Positions 1 through 6,100 of a stretch of DNA of 9,043 nt are shown in pieces. Positions within the stretch are counted from its first letter, which is position 1. Each line of letters opens with the position of its first letter. The DNA lies in NCBI GenBank assembly GCA_937959375.1, contig CALGLS010000301.1, forward strand, positions 1 to 9,043, given 5' to 3'. The notes beneath the pieces were generated by a model. The model had not been told where the DNA came from, did not search any database, and saw only the letters and a list, made by a program, of their open reading frames with translations. The DNA is from an uncultured Saprospiraceae bacterium (GTDB taxonomy: Bacteria > Bacteroidota > Bacteroidia > Chitinophagales > Saprospiraceae). A program made the position numbers and the translations under genes.

Positions 1-486
1 CCCGGACATCATTATCAAATCGCTGTTTCAAAGGCACTCCCCCTTTCAGATATTCAACAAATGTTTAGATATTCTGGTTATCGAGAAGGCTGGGCTGCCT
101 ACATTGAAGAGATTGGTTATGACATAGGTGCTTATCGCGACAGCTATGATGAACTCGGCAAGTGGGAATGGGATATCATTCGCTCCGTTCGAGTTGTACT
201 TGATGTTGGACTCAATTATTACGGCTGGACAGATGAAGAGGCATTGCACTTTTGGCAACAACATATTCACGATCAAGATGATATTGCGCTTCGCGAAATC
301 AATCGAATGACCAAGTGGCCTGCGCAGGTCATTACTTATAAGTTTGGCGCAGACACCATTCTCAAATGGCGTAAGCGCATGGAAAAAACACCTGGTTTCA
401 ATCTAAAAGAATTTCATCGTTCGCTTTTAGAAAATGGAGATGTTCCTTTTTCTGTTTTAGAACAATTTATTTTTGATGAAAATTGA
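1..486 (+). CDS. DUF885-family (metallopeptidase-like) protein, C-terminal part
   Basis: This is the 3' end of a gene whose start lies before the window; 161 codons are visible, ending in TGA at 484-486. The frame is open from base 1 and begins PGHHYQ, which matches the second half of the HE-x-x-PGHH-x-Q signature of DUF885 proteins. It is followed by REGWAAYIEEIG (visible residues 28-39), where the Glu of EGW is the usual second conserved acidic position. Further on, INRMTKWPAQVITYKFG resembles the family's R-x-x-x-x-PGQ-x-x-x-Y-x-x-G block, and FNLKEFHRSLLENGDVP resembles its FD-L-x-x-FH-x-x-x-L-x-x-G block. The HE half of the signature is outside the window. Family members are thought to be zinc-dependent peptidase-like enzymes, often exported; substrate and location cannot be read here. 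An internal ATG at 61 is not the true start, because the conserved motif precedes it. The next gene starts 70 nt downstream on the same strand. Confidence 0.88.
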   Translation, partial: PGHHYQIAVSKALPLSDIQQMFRYSGYREGWAAYIEEIGYDIGAYRDSYDELGKWEWDIIRSVRVVLDVGLNYYGWTDEEALHFWQQHIHDQDDIALREINRMTKWPAQVITYKFGADTILKWRKRMEKTPGFNLKEFHRSLLENGDVPFSVLEQFIFDEN

Positions 487-556
487 GATTAGTTGTAGAT
501 TTTAATATTCCATTTTGGTGAAAAAACTCTAAATTAGAATTCAAAAAAATAACGTC

Positions 557-1459
557 ATGAAAAACATAATTTATACCATCTTACTAAATATCCTTTTCAT
601 CGGCACCATCAACTGCCAAGCACAAACTGAGTTAATACTAAAGGAAATTAATGACATCAGTTACCTCTCCCCATCCAAAATAACAAACGACACACTCCAA
701 CAACTAAACCTAGTTCTCCCCCAAGAAGTAGATAGTTTACCACTACTTATCTGGATCGGTGGAGGAGCCTGGTCATACGTCAATAGAAATATGGAAATGG
801 ATCTCGCGAGACAAATTGCAAAAGAAGGCATTGCCGTTGCATCCGTAGGTCATCGACTCAGTTCCGCCGTATGGAAAGATTCAACACTGACCGAAGGCGT
901 GCAGCATCCTGAACACATTAAAGATATCGCAGCTGCCTTTAAGTGGCTATATGATAACGCAGCAAGCTACGGCTATGATCGCAATCGCATACACATTGGC
1001 GGTTTCTCCTCTGGAGCCCACTTAGCCGCACTCATTAGCCTTGACGATCGTTATTTGAAGGAAGTTGGTTTAGACCTTAGTCATATTAAAGGATACATTC
1101 CAATCGGAGGAACTTACGACGTTTCCAACTACCATCAGGCCTTCCTTGACGGAACGCGTAAGCATCTAGCTGACGAACACGTAAAGGCCGTTTTCGGCGA
1201 TACAGAAGCTCATTTTATAGAAGCCTCTCCTACCAATTACCTAGAGAATCTGGGTGTTCCACTACTTTTAATCTCGGATATGAACATGTTCAATTATACT
1301 CAAATTTTTGAGGATGCGATCCGTGAAACAGACTTCCGCGATTTTCAAACAGTATATGTTCACCGACTTAATCACGGAGACCTTTGGCGACATATGTCAA
1401 AGGATAAGCGCAGTATTTACCGAGATATGATCTGTGATTTTGTACTAAATGGCTTCTAA
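557..1459 (+). CDS. Secreted alpha/beta-hydrolase (esterase/lipase-like)
   Basis: The 300-residue product begins with a hydrophobic export signal (residues 1 to about 22, MKNIIYTILLNILFIGTINC) and is probably periplasmic or secreted. Cys20 is preceded by T-I-N, a poor lipobox, so lipoprotein anchoring is doubtful. The mature part has the alpha/beta-hydrolase esterase layout: oxyanion-hole loop IGGGAW (residues 67-72, the HGGG equivalent), nucleophile elbow G-F-S-S-G (149-153, Ser151) and a C-terminal catalytic His candidate in LNHGDLW (His273). The region that usually carries the acid, 'HGDxDxxVP' in BD-FAE-like esterases, reads ISDMNMFNY (239-247), so the usual second Asp aligns with Asn243; Asp241 may substitute. 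Likely role is hydrolysis of an ester on a small or carbohydrate-linked substrate, which the sequence does not identify. The start ATG at 557 follows an A-rich leader with no Shine-Dalgarno, normal for Bacteroidota. It lies 70 nt after the DUF885 gene and 412 nt before the PorP-like gene. Confidence 0.9.
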   Translation: MKNIIYTILLNILFIGTINCQAQTELILKEINDISYLSPSKITNDTLQQLNLVLPQEVDSLPLLIWIGGGAWSYVNRNMEMDLARQIAKEGIAVASVGHRLSSAVWKDSTLTEGVQHPEHIKDIAAAFKWLYDNAASYGYDRNRIHIGGFSSGAHLAALISLDDRYLKEVGLDLSHIKGYIPIGGTYDVSNYHQAFLDGTRKHLADEHVKAVFGDTEAHFIEASPTNYLENLGVPLLLISDMNMFNYTQIFEDAIRETDFRDFQTVYVHRLNHGDLWRHMSKDKRSIYRDMICDFVLNGF

Positions 1460-1697
1460 ATCGATTCACGCTCAAAGATGCTAATTCGACGTTTTTCATG
1501 TAAAAACAATTTATAAAGTGTTCAAAATCAGCATTTTCTTAATCTATATGTTAAATATTTACAATCTACTTGGAATTTTTTTGTCACAATTTCAAGCCTA
1601 TGTAAGTAATCCAAAAATTTTTAAATTGATCATTTAAGTATATATTTTCTTTCCCCTTTAAATATTCTGCTGTTTATTATCCAAACAACAACTCGTC

Positions 1698-1820
1698 TTA
1701 GGTGTCACATATTAACTGAATATAAAATCGCTTTGGTACACCATTTGGGTATACCTCTGTATATCCCATATTACCATCTACTTCGGATTCCCCCATCCAA
1801 CGAAAGTAGTCCTTACACAT
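1698..1820 (-). CDS. Possible 40-aa ORF or coding remnant, unknown function
   Basis: Reading the minus strand from an ATG at 1820-1818 gives 40 codons to a TAA at 1700-1698. The product begins MCKDYFRWMGESEVDGNMGY and continues TEVYPNGVPKRFYIQLICDT. The frame stays open for six more codons upstream (GGKLSD) before an in-frame TGA. Composition looks protein-like, with frequent Gly, Glu and aromatic residues and 24 of 40 codons starting with a purine. G+C is about 38% against about 21% in the DNA on its 1501-1680 side. I do not recognise the family. No clear ribosome site is seen, and it opposes the flanking genes. It could be a genuine small protein, the remnant of a decayed gene, or chance. 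Confidence 0.27.
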   Translation of the reverse strand: MCKDYFRWMGESEVDGNMGYTEVYPNGVPKRFYIQLICDT

Positions 1821-1825
1821 ATCAC

Positions 1826-1833
1826 TAAGTTTG
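1826..1833 (+). promoter_or_regulatory. Candidate Bacteroidota -7 box (TAAGTTTG)
   Basis: TAAGTTTG is an exact match to the TAnnTTTG -7 consensus of the Bacteroidota housekeeping sigma factor. It lies 38 nt before the ATG of the PorP-like gene, which would give a leader of roughly 30 nt. No TTTG-like -33 element is visible at the expected spacing upstream, so the call rests on one box only. If real, it would drive the PorP-like gene and probably the large adhesin gene behind it. Confidence 0.3.
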
Positions 1834-1871
1834 CCCCCTCAGTTGCTATTATTTAATTATAACACGCTAAC

Positions 1872-2981
1872 ATGAGAATAATGTTTACCATTATCCTGGG
1901 ATTCATATGCCTAGGACAGGCTACTGCTCAAGACCCCTCTTTTTCGCAGTTTTACGCCAATCGGATTTACTTAAACCCAGCCTTTACAGGCTTGGAGTCT
2001 GGCCTTTCTGTGGCTGGTGTTTCGCGTATGCAATGGGTCAACGTAGATCAAGGTTTTAGGACATATGGCTTTTCAGCCGAAATCCAAGAGCCTTTCATCA
2101 ACAGTGGAATTGGTCTAAGTTTCTTTCACAACACACAAGGTTTAGCCCAGTTAAATGCAACCTCAATAGGAATGTCATATGCTTACCTCATTCCAATGAA
2201 AAAACACAACATACATATTGGTATAGAAGCAAACTGGAATCAGAAGCGCGTTGATTGGGACAAACTGATTTTTTCAGATCAGTTAGATCAGGTCAATGGA
2301 AATGTATACGCCACAAGTTTTACTCCAGTGGCAGACAAAACGAGTTATACTGATTTCAACATGGGTGTTCTTTGGCGATTTAATTCAGACATGAATTTAT
2401 TCAAAAGACGATTTAGAGATGTACATCATAGTATTGGTTTTAGTATGAGTCACTTACCTGCCCTTTTCGGTGGTAATGCAGGTCAGGAGTCTTTACAGAA
2501 TTTAGAAACTAAATTAACTCCTAGAATGACGTTCCACGCTGGCTCCATGATTCCACTTACCTATTTCAATAGAGGAAAAAATGAGTTGATGATTTCTCCA
2601 AATTTCAAAGCTGATGTTCAAGGCGATGGTTTATTTAAGTTTAAAGACAACTTACAAGTTTTTACTTATGGTGCTTACTTGCTGTACAACGGTTACTACG
2701 TTGGTGCACTTTATCAGAATAAGAACGTACTCTCTCATCATAAGAATACAAATGCATGGATACTAGCCTTTGGTGCTTATGTGGAATACAATAAAGGCAA
2801 AAAAATGTTTATCGGATTTAGCTATGATGCCAACACTACCGGTGTAGGTGCAAGAGCAGGAAATGTTTATGAGATCGCATTTAGATGGACAGGAAATTCT
2901 ACCGTTTCCATTTTTGGAGGCTCTGGTGGAGGCAAACGTAAAAACGGAAAAAGAGCACTTGATTGTTATCATTTCTTCTAA
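1872..2981 (+). CDS. PorP/SprF-family type IX secretion outer-membrane protein
   Basis: The 369-residue product has a signal peptide (residues 1-19, probable cleavage after A-T-A at 17-19). The family's N-terminal signature follows at once: QDPSFSQFYANRIYLNPAFT (20-39), equivalent to Q-x-P-x-FSQY-x-x-N-x-x-x-x-NPA-x-x-G. The rest alternates short amphipathic strands and Gly/aromatic-rich turns, as expected for an outer-membrane beta-barrel, and the length is normal for the family. It ends in a basic, Gly-rich tail (IFGGSGGGKRKNGKR) and a final ALDCYHFF. In Flavobacterium johnsoniae, SprF is needed for secretion of the adhesin SprB, and PorP/SprF-like proteins are generally paired with substrates that have type B sorting domains. 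Here the gene lies 132 nt upstream of exactly such a substrate, so it is probably that protein's dedicated export or anchoring partner. ATG 1872 gives a full signal peptide; ATG 1881 is a less likely alternative. Confidence 0.93.
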   Translation: MRIMFTIILGFICLGQATAQDPSFSQFYANRIYLNPAFTGLESGLSVAGVSRMQWVNVDQGFRTYGFSAEIQEPFINSGIGLSFFHNTQGLAQLNATSIGMSYAYLIPMKKHNIHIGIEANWNQKRVDWDKLIFSDQLDQVNGNVYATSFTPVADKTSYTDFNMGVLWRFNSDMNLFKRRFRDVHHSIGFSMSHLPALFGGNAGQESLQNLETKLTPRMTFHAGSMIPLTYFNRGKNELMISPNFKADVQGDGLFKFKDNLQVFTYGAYLLYNGYYVGALYQNKNVLSHHKNTNAWILAFGAYVEYNKGKKMFIGFSYDANTTGVGARAGNVYEIAFRWTGNSTVSIFGGSGGGKRKNGKRALDCYHFF

Positions 2982-3113
2982 TGACATAACAAACATAACA
3001 GATACAGCTTGAACATACGACACTGCAACAACGACAAACTCCATACTGACCAGTTAGAGAAGAACAGCAATTTTTAAAATTCCCCAATCTCATTACTAAA
3101 TAACTGACAGAAT

Positions 3114-6100
3114 ATGAAAAATACATTCATTTTTACAACACTACTCCTCACCATATTAGGAATACAATCTGCATTCAGCCAATGCAACATTCTTATTTCA
3201 AACTCGAGTCCTTGTGCTGCTACCTCTGTCAATTTCAATGTTGATAATCCTTCAGGTTCTTATGCCTGGGATTTTAATAACGATAATTTGATTGACGCTT
3301 TTAGCACATCTGCTGACTTCACTTACCCTGCAAACAACGATGATACACCATACACTGTAGTGCTGTATCAAAATGGAATTGCGTGTAATACCATGGACAT
3401 TACTGTAGGTGGTTCTCCCGACCCAAGTATCGGAGTTATTCCAGGTTCAGGAATTTTAGAAGATGATCAAATCAGAGTTTGTAGTAGTAATCCTGAAATA
3501 AGTTTGGAGCTTTACAACGCTTCTACCTCATATGCGATCAATCAATCCTATTCTATTAACTGGGGAGATGGCAGCGTAGAATGGTTTGATAACAGCACCT
3601 TCTCAAATACTTCTACCATTTCACATGATTATACAACTTATGGTTTTTACACCATTACCATCACGGTGACAAGTATTAGTGGTTGTATCAATACCAACTC
3701 ATACACACTATACAATGGAAGTAACCCTTCTGTTGGTTTAGCCAACCCAGGTAACACGGTAGGACTTTGTGTACCAGCTACCATTGATTTTCCATTGACA
3801 AATACAGCAAATAATGCAACGGGAACAGTCTACACCGTTTACGTAAGTGGTGAACTAGTTGCTACTTACCAACAAGAAGATGTACCCTCGGTTTTTTCCT
3901 ATACCTTTTTAGAAACATCTTGCGACATTACGACTTCAACAGGAAATTACGACAATGCATACGATGTACAAATCTTAGCCACGAATCCATGTGGTACCTC
4001 ACAAGCAACCATTGAACCGATAGAATTAAGTGAACCTCTAGAGTTATTATTTGATGTAGATCAACCCGCCATTGGTTGTGAAGGCACAGTCTACACATTT
4101 ACCAATGACTCGGATGGACTAGGTGAAGTGGCCGCAGGAACTTGTACGGACTTATCACCCAGTTGGAGCATCACACCGGGTGTCCCAGGAATACATTGGG
4201 AAATCGTTGCTGGAAATACCTTTGCTTCTCAAGAAATTGAAGTTGTTTTTTTAATACCAGGAAATTACACCATCGAAATGACGATAAATAGTCCTAGTTG
4301 CGGACTACAAACTTATGCACAATCGGTTGAAATATTTGAAGGATCAGAAATTGGTGTGTCAGCTTATTTAGAAGCAGCAACCTCACCAGGAAATGAAAAC
4401 TGCATTCCGACCATTGGTTATTTCACAAATGAATCAGTTGGCGACAGCCTCGTATTTGAATGGGACATTGATCCGAACGAAGGTTGGGAATATATAGATA
4501 CCTTTAATGATTACACCACTGATTTACAAGTGATGTTTATAGAAGCTGGCGAGTACCACGTTCAATTAGAAGCGGTCAATCACTGTGGTGTTGGAACTTG
4601 GGATACGATACTTACCATAGCAGCAGCACCAGAAGTGAGTCTTGATCCACTACCCACTTTCTGTAATGAAACAACACTTGATTTTGATGATGATAATGTA
4701 ACGATTGACCTAAACTACGGTCTCAATTCAACGGTAGAATGGACCTTCTCGGGAGCAACACCATCAACGTCAAACGAACTGTACCCTACCAATATAAGTT
4801 ATCCCATCCCCGGATCATATTGGATAGAAGTAACGGTTACCAATGAATGTGGAACAGCTAGCGCAACACAAAATTTAGTGATAGAGTCTAGTGGTGTCAT
4901 AACCGTAAGCGATGATGTCATCGTTTGTGAAAACGAAGCTCCTTTCTTTGTAACTGGAACTCCTGCGGGTGGAACATGGTCTGGGAACGATGTAACTCCA
5001 ACAGGTGAATTCACACCAAGTGCTGACAATATTGGAGAAAACACATTGACCTATTCCGTAGATCAAGGAAGCTGTATTTTAGAAGAAGAATTACTAGTTA
5101 CTGTTACACCATTACCAGTTATTGAAATGCCAAACGAACAAGTTTTGTGTATCAATGAAGCAGCCTATAATCTGAGTGCTGTAACTCCTACGGGAGGAAC
5201 ATGGTCCGGAACTGGAATCGTTGGCAATAGTTTTGATCCAGCGATAGCTGGTGTTGGAATACATACCATTACCTATAACTTTGGAGACCCACTTACCAAT
5301 TGTTCAGACAGTGAGAATATGAATATGGAAGTCATTCCACTTCCAGTTATTTCAGTAAGCGATACGAGCTATTGCATCAGTCCAGGATTGGTCGCCCTAC
5401 CCTACGCAACACCTGCAGGCGGTACCTGGTCAGGACCAGCAGTAGTTGGCGACAACTTTAATCCGACGGCAGCTGGAGGTGCTGGAAGCTATACGCTAAC
5501 CTATGCTTACATTGATGACATGTATTGCGAAAATACAGCAGAAGCAATTATCACACTTGTGGAAACAGAAGGTGTCAATGCTGGAAATGATTTTGAAATT
5601 TGTGAAAACGCTGACATCATTGACCTCAGTCAAGTAGCCTCACCAACTGGAGGAACATGGAATGCAAATGGAAGTCTCGGACTTAATGGTTCTCTCTTCG
5701 ATCCGGGATTGGCGGGAGTAGGCACACATACCTTAAGCTACTCTATCGGTGCAGGCAATTGTGTCGCAATGGACGATATCGAAATTGTAGTACTACCGAT
5801 TCCAGAAGTAAACACCATGGACGATGTTGAAACTTGCATCAATACAGATGTCATTTTTTTAGAAGCAAGTCCTTCAGGTGGCCAATGGGTTTCTAATAAT
5901 AATGCGATCCTTATCGGAAATACATTTAATCCTCTGACGAATGGAAATGGTATTTATTCCTTCACCTATACCTATACTGATCCTAGTGGTTGTACCAATG
6001 CTGACGACTTACTGATTACAGTTAATCCTGTTGGAAATGCGGCATTTAGTATGCCCGATTTTGCTTGTAGAAATGAGTCGGTACAGTTTACCAATTTGTC

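Larger units (their letters stand above)
1460..1871. other. 412-nt intergenic region, no confident gene
   Basis: The half next to the hydrolase (1501-1680) is extremely AT-rich, about 21% G+C by hand count. It contains short AT-only inverted repeats, for example TTAAAT-N5-ATTTAA at 1621-1637 and TAAATATTTA at 1552-1561. I see no convincing terminator for the hydrolase gene. From about 1698 the composition shifts to roughly 38% G+C, and this part holds a 40-codon minus-strand ORF and a promoter-like box, both listed separately. The region must carry the promoter and leader for the PorP-like gene. Confidence 0.6.

Noticed and set aside
46..276. Minus-strand ORF of 76 residues inside the DUF885 gene
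   Set aside because: It lies opposite a frame with clear family motifs (PGHHYQ, EGW); it is an antisense shadow.
557..625. Lipoprotein signal on the hydrolase (Cys20)
   Set aside because: The residues before Cys20 are T-I-N, which do not fit the lipobox, so an ordinary signal peptide is more likely.
2763..3126. Two overlapping minus-strand ORFs across the PorP-like 3' end and the following spacer
   Set aside because: They are opposite a well-supported gene for most of their length, and their Cys/Val/Ser-rich translations have no domain logic.
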